A stretch of 64,000 nucleotides of DNA, from the NCBI RefSeq assembly GCF_000312485.1, contig NZ_HE997644.1:480492-544491 (forward strand), written 5' to 3'. The position numbers and the translations under genes are program-made. Below are positions 8,673-16,862 of the stretch, in pieces. The notes beneath the pieces are model-generated. The model was not told the origin of the DNA. It ran no database searches and was given only the letters and a program-made list of their open reading frames with translations. The stretch comes from Yersinia massiliensis CCUG 53443. GTDB lineage: Bacteria > Pseudomonadota > Gammaproteobacteria > Enterobacterales > Enterobacteriaceae. Every line of letters begins with the position of its first letter. The stretch's first letter is position 1.

Positions 8673-9585
8673 GCGTATTGATTTTGATAATTTAGTCGCG
8701 GCGGTGATTCAACAAGAAGGGCTGTCCGCTTTGCGCCCTGTTGTTGAAAAGGAGTTGCTGCATTATGACATTCTATTTTGTTTGTCAGAGGCGGGTTTAT
8801 TAAAGGAATTAACATTTCAGGGGGGGACCTCACTCAGGCTATGTTACGGCTCGAATCGCTTTAGTGAGGATCTAGATTTTGCAGGTGGACTGGGATTTTG
8901 CTCTGCTAATCTGTCAGAAATGAAAAGCTGTATTGAAGCCTATCTAGGGGGCAGATATGGGCTGGAAGTGACGGTCAAAGAGCCCAAAGAACTATGTATG
9001 GAACCTGAATACTCTGAAATTAAAGTCGATAAATGGCAAATATCAGTCACTACTGCGCCTGAGCAGCGAGATATACCAAGGCAACGTATTAAAATTGAAG
9101 TCGCTAACATTCCTGCTTATACACGCTCAGTCAGACAATTAGCCCGAAATTATGCGGTGCTACCCGATGGTTATAGCGATACCCTGATCAGTGTTGAAAC
9201 ACTGGAAGAAGTAATGGCTGATAAATTAGTCTCCCTGCCCGCATCGACAAAATATGTTCGATACCGCGATATATGGGACTTAGTATGGCTTAAGCAGCAA
9301 TCAGCAAATGTGAATTCCGTACTGGTCAATAAAAAGTTAACCGATTATAAAACCGATAATTTTGAAGAAAAACTTCAGGCTCGAATTGATTCATTGGCAG
9401 AAATTATTTCTGGTGGGAAATTCCATGAAGAAATGAAACGTTTTATTCCTTCCCATATTTATGACACCACATTGGCAAAAAAGGAATTTTCACCGTTTTT
9501 ACTCGGCACACTGACAGAGTTGCTACTCCAGCTTAAAGAAGAACTTTATGGGGTAAATAATCAATCGACTCTTTTTAAAATGTAA
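8665..9585 (+). CDS. AbiEii-type nucleotidyltransferase toxin
   Basis: 306-residue protein with the minimal nucleotidyltransferase signature FQGGTSLRLCYGSNRFSEDL followed by DF (about residues 51-72), that is GG(S/T)..R and an S-x-D-x-D-like acidic pair. Mid-chain it has VETLEEVMADKLVSLPAST and RYRDIWDLVWL, where a Lys and Asp are conserved in the DUF1814/AbiEii family. Members transfer nucleotides to RNA, such as tRNA 3' ends, blocking growth during phage infection or after loss of antitoxin. The start codon overlaps the antitoxin gene. The region is more AT-rich than the flanking operons, consistent with acquisition. Confidence 0.82.
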   Translation: MPKRIDFDNLVAAVIQQEGLSALRPVVEKELLHYDILFCLSEAGLLKELTFQGGTSLRLCYGSNRFSEDLDFAGGLGFCSANLSEMKSCIEAYLGGRYGLEVTVKEPKELCMEPEYSEIKVDKWQISVTTAPEQRDIPRQRIKIEVANIPAYTRSVRQLARNYAVLPDGYSDTLISVETLEEVMADKLVSLPASTKYVRYRDIWDLVWLKQQSANVNSVLVNKKLTDYKTDNFEEKLQARIDSLAEIISGGKFHEEMKRFIPSHIYDTTLAKKEFSPFLLGTLTELLLQLKEELYGVNNQSTLFKM

Positions 9586-9786
9586 AGTCAGCGGGAGGGC
9601 TCCTGCCTTCCTGCCAGAAAAACTCGACTAAGCCAACGAATCGACTATCAACAAAGACCACATTACCGGCCTTAGCTCCCTGAAGTTAGGCTAAACACCG
9701 CCCCCATAAAAACGTAAATTCCCTTCGACTGCGCAGCAAACACCCTTAACACCGAATTCTTTGCTCTACGTCAACTTTGTTTGCTC

Positions 9787-9833
9787 ACACCTATATATAG
9801 TGCTTGTAGGAACAAAGACACCTATATGTAGTA
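9787..9833 (+). promoter_or_regulatory. Two NrdR boxes of the nrdDG operon
   Basis: ACACCTATATATAGTG (9787-9802) and ACACCTATATGTAGTA (9818-9833) match the NrdR-box pattern (ACA-C-TATAT-A-TGT-like). Their starts are exactly 31 bp apart, three helical turns, which is the usual arrangement for NrdR repression of ribonucleotide reductase genes in enterobacteria. Confidence 0.85.
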
Positions 9834-9899
9834 GTTATCCACAAAATCATCCACACCCCCCCGCAGCCCTGATGTGCTGCGGATCGTCTTGTGGATAAC
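9834..9899 (+). promoter_or_regulatory. Inverted DnaA boxes flanking a hairpin in the nrdD leader
   Basis: TTATCCACA at 9835-9843 and its reverse complement TGTGGATAA at 9890-9898 are both perfect DnaA boxes; with flanks the arms GTTATCCACAA and TTGTGGATAAC pair over 11 bp. A near-match TCATCCACA is at 9848-9856. Between them CCGCAG and CTGCGG (9861-9882) form a short stem. Placement between the NrdR boxes and the start suggests DnaA influence on nrdD. Confidence 0.6.
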
Positions 9900-9928
9900 C
9901 CTACGCGGCAGGATACAGGAGCGACATT

Positions 9929-12067
9929 GTGAAAACAGTAGTGATTAAACGGGACGGTTGTCAGGTACCTTTTGATGAGGTGCGGATCAAGGAAGCCGTC
10001 GAACGCGCAGCTTTAGCTGTTAGCGTTGTCGATGCAGATTATTGTGCAACGGTTGCCCGTGTGGTCGCTCAGACGATGGAGAACCAGCCGAAGGTTGATA
10101 TCCGCGATATCCAAAATGCGGTCGAAAACCAACTAATGGCCGGTCAATACAAACAGTTAGCCCGAGCTTATATCGAGTATCGCCATGACAGGGATATTTC
10201 GCGGGAACTGCGCGGTCGCCTGAACCAAGAAATTCGGGGTTTGGTAGAGCAAAGCAACAAAGCGCTGCTGAACGAAAATGCCAACAAAGACAGTAAAGTC
10301 ATCCCCACCCAGCGCGACCTGCTAGCCGGTATCGTCGCCAAACACTATGCCAAACAGCATATCTTGCCACGCGATGTGGTACTGGCCCACGAACGGGGTG
10401 AAATCCATTATCACGACCTCGATTACGCGCCCTTCTTCCCAATGTTCAACTGCATGTTGATTCACCTTAATGGCATGCTGACCCAAGGCTTCAAAATGGG
10501 TAATGCGGAGATAGAACCGCCAAAATCCATCTCAACGGCAACCGCTGTTACAGCGCAAATCATTGCGCAGGTCGCGAGCCATATTTATGGTGGGACAACC
10601 ATCAATCGCATTGATGAAATTCTCGCGCCTTTCGTCACTGAAAGTTTTAATAAGCATAAAGCGATCGCTCAAGAATGGCAGATTCCTGATGCCGCCGGTT
10701 ATGCCATGTCGCGCACCGAGAAAGAGTGTTACGACGCATTCCAATCGCTGGAATATGAAGTGAATACGTTGCATACCGCGAATGGACAGACTCCGTTTGT
10801 CACCTTCGGTTTCGGGTTAGGCACCACGTGGCAATCGCGCATGATCCAGCAAGCCATTTTGCGTAACCGCATCGCGGGCTTAGGTAAAAACCGTAAAACC
10901 GCAGTCTTCCCAAAACTGGTATTTGCAATTCGCGATGGCTTGAATCACAAGTTCAGCGACCCTAATTACGATATCAAACAACTCGCTCTCGAGTGCGCCA
11001 CCAAGCGCATGTACCCCGATATCCTTAATTATGACCAAGTGGTCAAGGTGACCGGCTCCTTTAAAACGCCGATGGGTTGCCGCAGTTTCTTGGGTGTATA
11101 TGAAGAAGCAGGCGAACAGATCCATGACGGCCGTAATAATCTTGGGGTTATCAGCCTTAACCTGCCGCGTATCGCGCTAGAAGCCAAGGGTAATGAAGCT
11201 AAATTCTGGCAATTGCTGGATGAGCGTTTGCTGTTAGCCAAGAAAGCCCTGATGACCCGAATCGCCCGTTTAGATGGCGTCAAAGCACGGGTCGCGCCTA
11301 TTTTGTATATGGAAGGTGCTTGCGGTGTCCGCTTACAGGCGGACGATAACGTCTCTGAAATCTTTAAAAATGGCCGTGCCTCCATCTCACTGGGCTTTAT
11401 CGGTATACATGAAACCGTGAACGCGTTGTTTGGCGATAAAACTCATGTTTTTGATGATGAAACCTTACGCCAAAAAGCCGTCGCCATTGTTGAGCGCATG
11501 CGGCAAGCCACCGATGCGTGGAAAGAAGAAACTGGCTATGCCTTCAGCCTGTACAGCACACCAAGTGAAAACCTGTGTGACCGTTTCTGCCGCCTTGATA
11601 CCGCCGAATTTGGTGTGGTAGAAGGCGTGACAGACAAAGGATATTACACCAACAGTTTCCATCTGGATGTCGAAAAGAAAGTTAACCCTTACGACAAGTT
11701 GGACTTCGAAGCGCCTTATCCCCCTTTGGCGAACGGGGGCTTTATCTGTTACGGCGAATATCCTAACTTGCAGCATAACCTGCGGGCATTGGAGGATGTT
11801 TGGGACTACAGCTATAACCGCGTCCCTTATTACGGCACCAACACGCCGATTGATGAGTGCTACGAATGTGGTTATACCGGTGAATTCTCTTGTACCAGCA
11901 AAGGCTTTACCTGCCCGAAATGCGGTAATCATGAACCGTCGAAAGTGTCAGTCACCCGCCGAGTGTGTGGTTATCTGGGGAGCCCTGATGCACGCCCATT
12001 CAATGCCGGTAAGCAGGAAGAAGTGAAGCGCCGGGTGAAACATTTGGCAAACGGGCAACTGGGCTAA
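9929..12067 (+). CDS. nrdD: Anaerobic ribonucleoside-triphosphate reductase (class III)
   Basis: 712-residue glycyl-radical enzyme that makes dNTPs from NTPs without oxygen, using formate as reductant. Starts at GTG 9929 behind CAGGAG. The N-terminal ATP-cone begins VVIKRDGCQVPFDEVRIKEAV. The C-terminal zinc site is CYECGYTGEFSC then TCPKCG. The glycyl-radical motif RRVCGYLGSP places the radical Gly at residue 681, the E. coli position. It is activated by NrdG, encoded downstream. Regulation is probably by NrdR (boxes at 9787-9833) and possibly DnaA. Confidence 0.97.
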   Translation: MKTVVIKRDGCQVPFDEVRIKEAVERAALAVSVVDADYCATVARVVAQTMENQPKVDIRDIQNAVENQLMAGQYKQLARAYIEYRHDRDISRELRGRLNQEIRGLVEQSNKALLNENANKDSKVIPTQRDLLAGIVAKHYAKQHILPRDVVLAHERGEIHYHDLDYAPFFPMFNCMLIHLNGMLTQGFKMGNAEIEPPKSISTATAVTAQIIAQVASHIYGGTTINRIDEILAPFVTESFNKHKAIAQEWQIPDAAGYAMSRTEKECYDAFQSLEYEVNTLHTANGQTPFVTFGFGLGTTWQSRMIQQAILRNRIAGLGKNRKTAVFPKLVFAIRDGLNHKFSDPNYDIKQLALECATKRMYPDILNYDQVVKVTGSFKTPMGCRSFLGVYEEAGEQIHDGRNNLGVISLNLPRIALEAKGNEAKFWQLLDERLLLAKKALMTRIARLDGVKARVAPILYMEGACGVRLQADDNVSEIFKNGRASISLGFIGIHETVNALFGDKTHVFDDETLRQKAVAIVERMRQATDAWKEETGYAFSLYSTPSENLCDRFCRLDTAEFGVVEGVTDKGYYTNSFHLDVEKKVNPYDKLDFEAPYPPLANGGFICYGEYPNLQHNLRALEDVWDYSYNRVPYYGTNTPIDECYECGYTGEFSCTSKGFTCPKCGNHEPSKVSVTRRVCGYLGSPDARPFNAGKQEEVKRRVKHLANGQLG

Positions 12068-12101
12068 GCCCCAGCACAGTAAACAGTTCACTCTATGACC
12101 C

Positions 12102-12148
12102 AAAGTCATTGGCGTTGCAGGCAGTTAGCTCACCGGCAACGCCAAGTA
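12102..12148 (+). repeat. Core-deleted ERIC-like repeat between nrdD and nrdG
   Basis: AAGTCATTGGCGTTGCAGGC joined within a few bases to CGGCAACGCCAAGTAC. These are the two outer arms of the repeats at 9-265 and 24033-24285 without the central palindrome, and they pair as GGCGTTGC/GCAACGCC. It ends 18 bases before the probable nrdG start. Confidence 0.7.
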
Positions 12149-12165
12149 CGAGGGGGGCACTCACT

Positions 12166-12630
12166 ATCAACTTTCATCAATACTATCCGGTCGACGTCAT
12201 CAACGGTCCTGGCACTCGCTGCACACTGTTTGTCTCAGGTTGCGTGCACGAATGCGTGGGCTGCTATAACAAAAGTACTTGGCGGCTCAACTCGGGCAAA
12301 CCCTTTACCCGAGAAATGGAAGATCAGATCATCGCGGACCTGAACGATATCCGTATCTCACGGCAGGGGCTGTCTCTTTCGGGTGGCGATCCGCTGCATC
12401 CACAAAATTTGTCCGCTATTTTGCAACTGGTCAAACGGGTGCGACACGAGTGCGATAACAAAGATATCTGGGTCTGGACCGGCTATACCCTCGCTGAACT
12501 GACGGATGAGCAACAACAAGTGGTGGATTTAATTAATGTGCTAGTGGATGGCAAATTTGTGCAAGACCTGAAAGATCCCTCCCTTATCTGGCGCGGCAGC
12601 GGCAATCAAGTGATTCATCACCTGCGTTAG
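12166..12630 (+). CDS. nrdG: Anaerobic ribonucleotide reductase activating protein
   Basis: Radical-SAM activase that installs the glycyl radical on NrdD. Family N-terminus MNYHQYYPVD corresponds here to ATC-AAC-TTT-CAT-CAA at 12166, giving 154 aa, the normal length. AGGGGG lies 8 bases upstream of that ATC, a well placed SD. No ATG, GTG or TTG occurs in this frame except TTG codons at 12109 and 12115, which lie inside the repeat remnant and lack an SD. The Fe-S/SAM motif is CVHECVGC (C-x3-C-x2-C; E. coli has Pro where Val is). Then SLSGGDPLHPQN and WVWTGYTL, and a C-terminus WRGSGNQVIHHLR. Start codon is non-canonical or a substitution; function otherwise looks intact. Confidence 0.85.
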   Translation: MNFHQYYPVDVINGPGTRCTLFVSGCVHECVGCYNKSTWRLNSGKPFTREMEDQIIADLNDIRISRQGLSLSGGDPLHPQNLSAILQLVKRVRHECDNKDIWVWTGYTLAELTDEQQQVVDLINVLVDGKFVQDLKDPSLIWRGSGNQVIHHLR

Positions 12631-12640
12631 GCCATCTTGA

Positions 12641-14359
12641 TCAGTTTGCGAAGTTATAGGTTAACGTCGCATTAAACCGCCAATCCCGACGACTACTATC
12701 ACTGGGCAGGTCACCAATCGGCCTTGCCCCTTCCAGTGAAAGTGAATAATGTTTGTTGTCACCAAAGGTGACCCCAACCGCATACGAAGCCAACTTCTTG
12801 GCAGGGAAAATCGACGAGTTATACCAAGTATGTGCCGTATCCAATACCACATAAGGCTGGATTGATTTTAGCCAAACACCATTTTTCCGATTATGCATAT
12901 AACGCATTTCGATTTGACCACCGTAGCCATAATCCCCCGTGGCTTCACTGTCTGGATAACCGCGACCAAACCGTAACCCGCCGAAGGTCACATGCTCCGC
13001 CTCGGGTAAGTCATTGTCAGACCAATCACCTTCCGCCGCCGCACTTAACCGCCATTTCTCGGCCATTAAATAGGCCCCGTCGCCCGTGATTTTCCACCGT
13101 GTGAAGCCCAGATCGCCCCAAGGCACCGAACTGGAGGCAAGCGCCCCGTTAATGCCTTTGCGGACACTCGCACGGGTACTCCAATAGGCTTGGGTATATT
13201 CACGATAGCCCGCCAGAGCAAATTCTGCTGCCGGATAACGCATACGCTGATTTTGCTCTTCCAGATCGACCAATCGATTATTTTGGCTATTAAATCGCGC
13301 ACGCTGTTTGAGGCTATAACTTTTCTCCAGATAATCGAGTCCACCGCTAAGGGTCCATTGGCGCTGACGGGTTAATTCCAGTGGGTAGCTTAATACGACA
13401 CCGCCAGTATATTGTGTCTGCTCGGTGCGAGCCGCTAACGTAATATCTTGCGGATAGTAAGTGATGAGATCCGTATAATCTTTCGGGTTCTGTTTATAAT
13501 AACTGCCACGGGTTTGCAGCAGCAGCCCATTGCTACCTATATATTGCTGGTAGTTTAAGCCCAAATATTGGTCTCGGTTTTTATTATTGAGCGGTAATAA
13601 TGTCGCGATACCCAATTGTTCCGCGTAGGGCGTAAAACCACTTAATGTCGCATTCAGCACCCCACTGTAAACCCCTTTGCGGCTATCTAGCGCGGTAGTG
13701 ACATTCCAATTCCGGGGATGGTCAGCTTTTACATCCAATAATGTTGCACCATATATATTGTCCGGATTTTTCGCAGTGGCGATCACTTTCGTATCAGGTG
13801 TACGGCTCATCAAAATATTGTAGCGCTCGAAAGTATCCTTCGTCAGCGGCTTCTCGGCCATGATGTGCTGAGCCAGTTTGGTGAGCCAGCGGCCAATCAT
13901 CGCATTGTCACTTTGGATACGGGTATTGGCGATATAGCCTTCGACTAAACCTATTTTTAATGTGCCATCGGCGAAGTTATCGGAGGGTAAATAAGCATAA
14001 GAAAGCACATAGCCGTCTTGCTGATAGCGCTGAGTAATAGATTGAGTCGCCACCAGCAAACTTTTTAACGGGACTTTTTTGCCTATATAGCCGTTAAATG
14101 GCTCGCTCAGCAGCTTAATGTCATAACGAGTGCCGCCAATAAATTGAATATGCCGCACATCAATTAACGTATCGAGGGTTAATTTAGGGCCTGGCGTTGG
14201 CGTTGAAAGTACAGGCGGCGCGGTTCTCGTCGGTTGCGGTTTAATAATATCTCGTGAAATTCTGGATGGGTTATTTTGATCAATGAGCGCGGGTACGGTA
14301 TTTGCCCATGCACTGTATTGCCATCCCAAAAACAATAATAGCCACGCTCTATTATTCAT
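12641..14359 (-). CDS. TpsB-type outer-membrane transporter (ShlB/FhaC/HecB family)
   Basis: 572-residue two-partner-secretion translocator of the Omp85 superfamily. Signal peptide MNNRAWLLLFLGWQYSAWA, then a Pro-rich linker (about 25-60), POTRA-like domains (about 68-215: VRHIQFIGGTRYDIKLL, SYAYLPSDNFADGTLKIGLV) and a C-terminal barrel of about 350 residues ending TLTYNFAN with terminal aromatic and Asn. The conserved loop-6 motif appears as FGRGYPDSEATGD near residue 465. The usual partner, a large filamentous exoprotein with a TPS domain, is absent; a glycine-rich lipoprotein gene lies just upstream on the same strand. Inferred role: export or surface display of that protein. Confidence 0.88.
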   Translation of the reverse strand: MNNRAWLLLFLGWQYSAWANTVPALIDQNNPSRISRDIIKPQPTRTAPPVLSTPTPGPKLTLDTLIDVRHIQFIGGTRYDIKLLSEPFNGYIGKKVPLKSLLVATQSITQRYQQDGYVLSYAYLPSDNFADGTLKIGLVEGYIANTRIQSDNAMIGRWLTKLAQHIMAEKPLTKDTFERYNILMSRTPDTKVIATAKNPDNIYGATLLDVKADHPRNWNVTTALDSRKGVYSGVLNATLSGFTPYAEQLGIATLLPLNNKNRDQYLGLNYQQYIGSNGLLLQTRGSYYKQNPKDYTDLITYYPQDITLAARTEQTQYTGGVVLSYPLELTRQRQWTLSGGLDYLEKSYSLKQRARFNSQNNRLVDLEEQNQRMRYPAAEFALAGYREYTQAYWSTRASVRKGINGALASSSVPWGDLGFTRWKITGDGAYLMAEKWRLSAAAEGDWSDNDLPEAEHVTFGGLRFGRGYPDSEATGDYGYGGQIEMRYMHNRKNGVWLKSIQPYVVLDTAHTWYNSSIFPAKKLASYAVGVTFGDNKHYSLSLEGARPIGDLPSDSSRRDWRFNATLTYNFAN

Positions 14360-14411
14360 AGAATGTTTCCTTCTGCGCTCACATAATTATTTTTATAAAA
14401 ATCTGTTTTTA

Positions 14412-14556
14412 TCAGACTGCTGACAAACACCGATGTCTCGACCAAGAACGGTGAGGACAGGCAGAAGAGTAAAGCGTCCGCGCCATCAGGGATGATTTTA
14501 CGGCGTCTTTACGATCTGCTTGTCTTCTGTGCAATCGGCACTTTGTCAGCTATCTC
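14412..14556. repeat. Dispersed repeat family 2, copy A
   Basis: About 145 bp from TCAGACTGCTGACAAACACC to TTTGTCAGCTATCTCT. It is closely similar to 25049-25214 over its length but lacks a 20-bp internal hairpin segment present there. It is unrelated by eye to the ERIC-like family. Located between the lipoprotein gene and the TpsB gene. Confidence 0.8.
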
Positions 14557-14573
14557 TTATTATCTTTACGTCA

Positions 14574-14605
14574 GATATTCCCCCGATAAAAAACGGGGGA
14601 ATATC
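14574..14605 (-). terminator. Strong hairpin after the lipoprotein gene
   Basis: Perfect 12-bp stem GATATTCCCCCG / CGGGGGAATATC with an 8-base loop (T-rich on the minus strand), 13 bases past the lipoprotein stop. No T-run follows the stem, so it may be an attenuator or an mRNA-stabilising element between the two genes. Confidence 0.6.
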
Positions 14606-14617
14606 TCTGGCGATGAG

Positions 14618-15751
14618 TCAGTGGGATTGGGGTTTTAATATTCCCCCTAAACCGCCCACTAAACCTCCGCCGGAACTGGCATTCGCATTGGCGTTAGCAG
14701 ATACGCCTGCCGTCACACCACCGGTTACACCACCCGTGACACCACCGACGGTATTAGTGACCCCAGCCAATAAGCCATTAGAGCCACCCGTGCTGGTCGG
14801 TGCCGCTACCAAGCCACCCGTGCTCGCCACTGCCTGCCCTGTGCCTTGCAGCACTTGGCCCACACCCGCTAATGCCGGTGCACTTGTCCCCAATTGCGTT
14901 CCTGTGGTGGCAACCGTGCCCCCCACCGCAGTCACTAAATTATTCACTGGCGTTCCAATACCGGTCGTTGCACCCACGGATTGAGTGATGTCTTGTACTT
15001 GGCCTACCACCGGTGTCACGACCCCGGTCGCCGCGGTCGTTAACTTACTGGTGGTACCGGTTTGCAGGTCTTGCGCTAACCCATTGCCAATGGCGCTAAC
15101 GGCCCCGCCGGTCTTATCGACTAATCCACCTGCCGTACCAGTGACCCCTGCCAACGGCGTATTGGTCCCAATACCTGAAACCGTGCCACCTAAACCTGAA
15201 ACACCTGTACCAACATCTGCGACGGCTTTTGGTACACTGGCCGCAGTAGTGCCTAAAGCATTAGGATTATTTCCCAATTGGCCCACGCCAGTCTGTAATC
15301 CGGTCCCCACTTCACTGACCGCATTACCCGTGCTATCGACCACAGTGACCAGACCTGTACCCACCACTGGCAAGCTACCAATAGGAGTTTGACTGACCAC
15401 ATCGCTGACCGTATTACCGACACCATTCACTGCGGTGCCTACGCCGGTGACTACATTCCCAACCGCCGAATTATTGGCTGTCGTTCCACCACCTGTGCCA
15501 CCGCCAGTGCCACCGCCAGTACCGCCACCTGTGCCGCCGCCAGTACCGCCGCCTGTGCCACCACCGGAACCGCCGTCCGTACCCGAACCACCGGAACCGC
15601 CGTCCGTACCCGAACCGCCGGTTGTTTGACCTGGATTACTCTTTGCTGCATTGATGGATCCACCGCCGCTACCACTACAGGCAGTAAGAGAAAACGCGAG
15701 CAAAATAGCCAAAGTCACTTTGCTCAGTTGGCTGAAATTATTAGGGCGCAT
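14618..15751 (-). CDS. Glycine-rich repetitive lipoprotein, putative TPS-linked surface protein
   Basis: 377 residues from the ATG at 15751 (MRPNNFSQLSKVTLA), preferred because GGGGG lies 8 bases upstream; 386 aa from GTG 15778 is possible. Lipoprotein signal ends in the lipobox LTAC with Cys about residue 24; the next residues SGSGGG carry no Asp at +2, consistent with outer-membrane sorting. Residues about 35-95 are a Ser/Asp/Gly stretch with tandem GGGT repeats. The rest is a Gly/Val/Thr/Ala-rich chain with recurring patterns such as VGTGL, VTGTAGGL, VGGTVATTG and VGGVTGGVTGGV. It lacks Lys/Arg almost entirely, ends KPQSH and has no TPS domain. It precedes the TpsB gene on the same strand. 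Automated pipelines may call this type collagen-like. Function not known. Confidence 0.75.
   Translation of the reverse strand: MRPNNFSQLSKVTLAILLAFSLTACSGSGGGSINAAKSNPGQTTGGSGTDGGSGGSGTDGGSGGGTGGGTGGGTGGGTGGGTGGGTGGGTTANNSAVGNVVTGVGTAVNGVGNTVSDVVSQTPIGSLPVVGTGLVTVVDSTGNAVSEVGTGLQTGVGQLGNNPNALGTTAASVPKAVADVGTGVSGLGGTVSGIGTNTPLAGVTGTAGGLVDKTGGAVSAIGNGLAQDLQTGTTSKLTTAATGVVTPVVGQVQDITQSVGATTGIGTPVNNLVTAVGGTVATTGTQLGTSAPALAGVGQVLQGTGQAVASTGGLVAAPTSTGGSNGLLAGVTNTVGGVTGGVTGGVTAGVSANANANASSGGGLVGGLGGILKPQSH
15489..15630 (-). repeat. Coding tandem repeats (GGGT)n and GSGTDGG
   Basis: Within the lipoprotein gene about seven consecutive 12-bp units encode GGGT (15489-15570). Next to them two near-identical units of about 36 bp encode a GSGTDGGSG-type segment (15571-15630). 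The units are in-frame multiples of 3, so copy-number change would alter length, not frame. Confidence 0.75.
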
Positions 15752-16136
15752 AGTAGAAACCCCCATCGTGACCGCCACAGTGGCGTAAATTAACTATAAG
15801 AGACACTTATGTTTCCCTCAAGTTGCCACAATGTTTATTTTTTGTTATGAATGATAATTTATTGAATGAAGATGTATCAGATTGATAACGTGATAAAACT
15901 TTTTCGTCTAAACAGCGTACTTTTTCGCATTAAAAACCCTCTGACATAGACAAAAGTTCACCTTACCGCCATCTCCGCTTAACCCTACTGTCATGATTAC
16001 CCGCCAGCATAGCGATGAGATCACTTACCGGTAATCGCCATGACCATCACACTTCTGACTGCCCGTTTTGCACTGACCATCACTTCGATATGTCCGGCAG
16101 TCAGGGAGAATGATACTGAGAGAGGGAATATCTGCC
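15752..16136. other. Divergent intergenic region, lipoprotein / phnF
   Basis: 385 bp. Near the lipoprotein start lies CGCCAC-A-GTGGCG (15773-15785), an inverted repeat in its leader. The rest is AT-rich towards the lipoprotein gene and less so towards phnF. CTGTCAT at 15988-15994 matches one half of a Pho box, but the second half does not, so PhoB control of phn is only suggested. No credible ORF. Confidence 0.4.
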
Positions 16137-16862
16137 ATGCACCTATCTAGACCACCGACCAGTTATCCCACCCGCTATCAACAAATTGCGGCGCAATTAG
16201 AACAAGAGCTGCGCGGTCAATATCGCTGTGGCGATTACCTGCCGCCGGAGCAACAACTGGCTGACCGTTATCAGGTTAACCGCCATACCTTGCGCCGCGC
16301 CGTTGACGAGTTAGTTGAACGTGGCTGGCTACAACGCCGCCAAGGGATCGGCACTCTGGTGTTGATGCGCCCCTATGACTACCCACTTCATGCCAACGCC
16401 CGTTTTAGCCAAAACTTACTGGACCAAGGCAGTGACCCCACCAGTGAGCGCTTACTAGCTGTCTTACGCCCCTGCATAGAGCATGTCGCCAAAGCACTCT
16501 CACTGGAGGAAGGCACTCAAGTCATTCATTTACGGACCTTGCGGCGAGTCAATGGCGTGCCGGTCTGTGTTATCGATCACTACCTGCCAGACCTGAGTTG
16601 GTGGCCTGCCTTGCAACAATTCAATACCGGTTCACTGCATCAATTCATCACCCAGCATCTACAACAGCCGTTGAGCCGCAGCCAAACCCGTATCAGCGCG
16701 CGTCGTGCACAAGCCAAAGAGAGCCGCTTGCTGGAAATTGCTACCCATGCACCGCTGCTGTGTGTACGGACGTTAAATATCTGCGTGAGCAGTCAGCAGG
16801 TCGCGGAATACTCCGTCAGCCTGACCCGCGCGGACATGATTGAACTGACGATGGAGCACTGA
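16137..16862 (+). CDS. phnF: Phosphonate operon transcriptional regulator PhnF
   Basis: 241-residue GntR/HutC-family regulator. The start at 16137 (MHLSRPPTSYPTRYQQIAAQ) aligns with E. coli PhnF; an upstream ATG at 16110 would add nine residues. The N-terminal winged helix covers about residues 12-80 (GDYLPPEQQLADRYQVNRHT, LRRAVDELVERGWLQRRQG). The C-terminal UTRA ligand domain includes VIHLRTLRRVNGVPVCVIDH and ends EYSVSLTRADMIELTMEH. First gene of the operon; its TGA abuts the phnG ATG directly. Probably represses phn genes; the ligand is unknown. Confidence 0.94.
   Translation: MHLSRPPTSYPTRYQQIAAQLEQELRGQYRCGDYLPPEQQLADRYQVNRHTLRRAVDELVERGWLQRRQGIGTLVLMRPYDYPLHANARFSQNLLDQGSDPTSERLLAVLRPCIEHVAKALSLEEGTQVIHLRTLRRVNGVPVCVIDHYLPDLSWWPALQQFNTGSLHQFITQHLQQPLSRSQTRISARRAQAKESRLLEIATHAPLLCVRTLNICVSSQQVAEYSVSLTRADMIELTMEH

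Larger units (their letters stand above)
9586..9928 (+). other. nrdD upstream region
   Basis: 343 bp without an ORF. Contains the end of the AbiE operon with a short GC-rich imperfect hairpin (near 9592-9616, GGGAGGGCTCC and GCCTTCC), two NrdR boxes and the DnaA-box/hairpin structure listed separately. The nrdD SD (CAGGAG) is at about 9916-9921. Confidence 0.6.

Noticed and set aside
12095-12343. ATG at 12095 as a start for nrdG
   Set aside because: It is in a different frame from the NrdG protein and runs out at 12343, so it cannot supply the missing start.
14520-15793. Plus-strand Pro-rich and Thr/Ala-rich reading frames opposite the lipoprotein
   Set aside because: They mirror the Gly/Thr repeats on the other strand; only the minus-strand frame has a signal peptide and lipobox.
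15988-16005. Pho box upstream of phnF
   Set aside because: Only the first half (CTGTCAT) fits; the second half at the required spacing does not, so it is not listed as a regulatory site.
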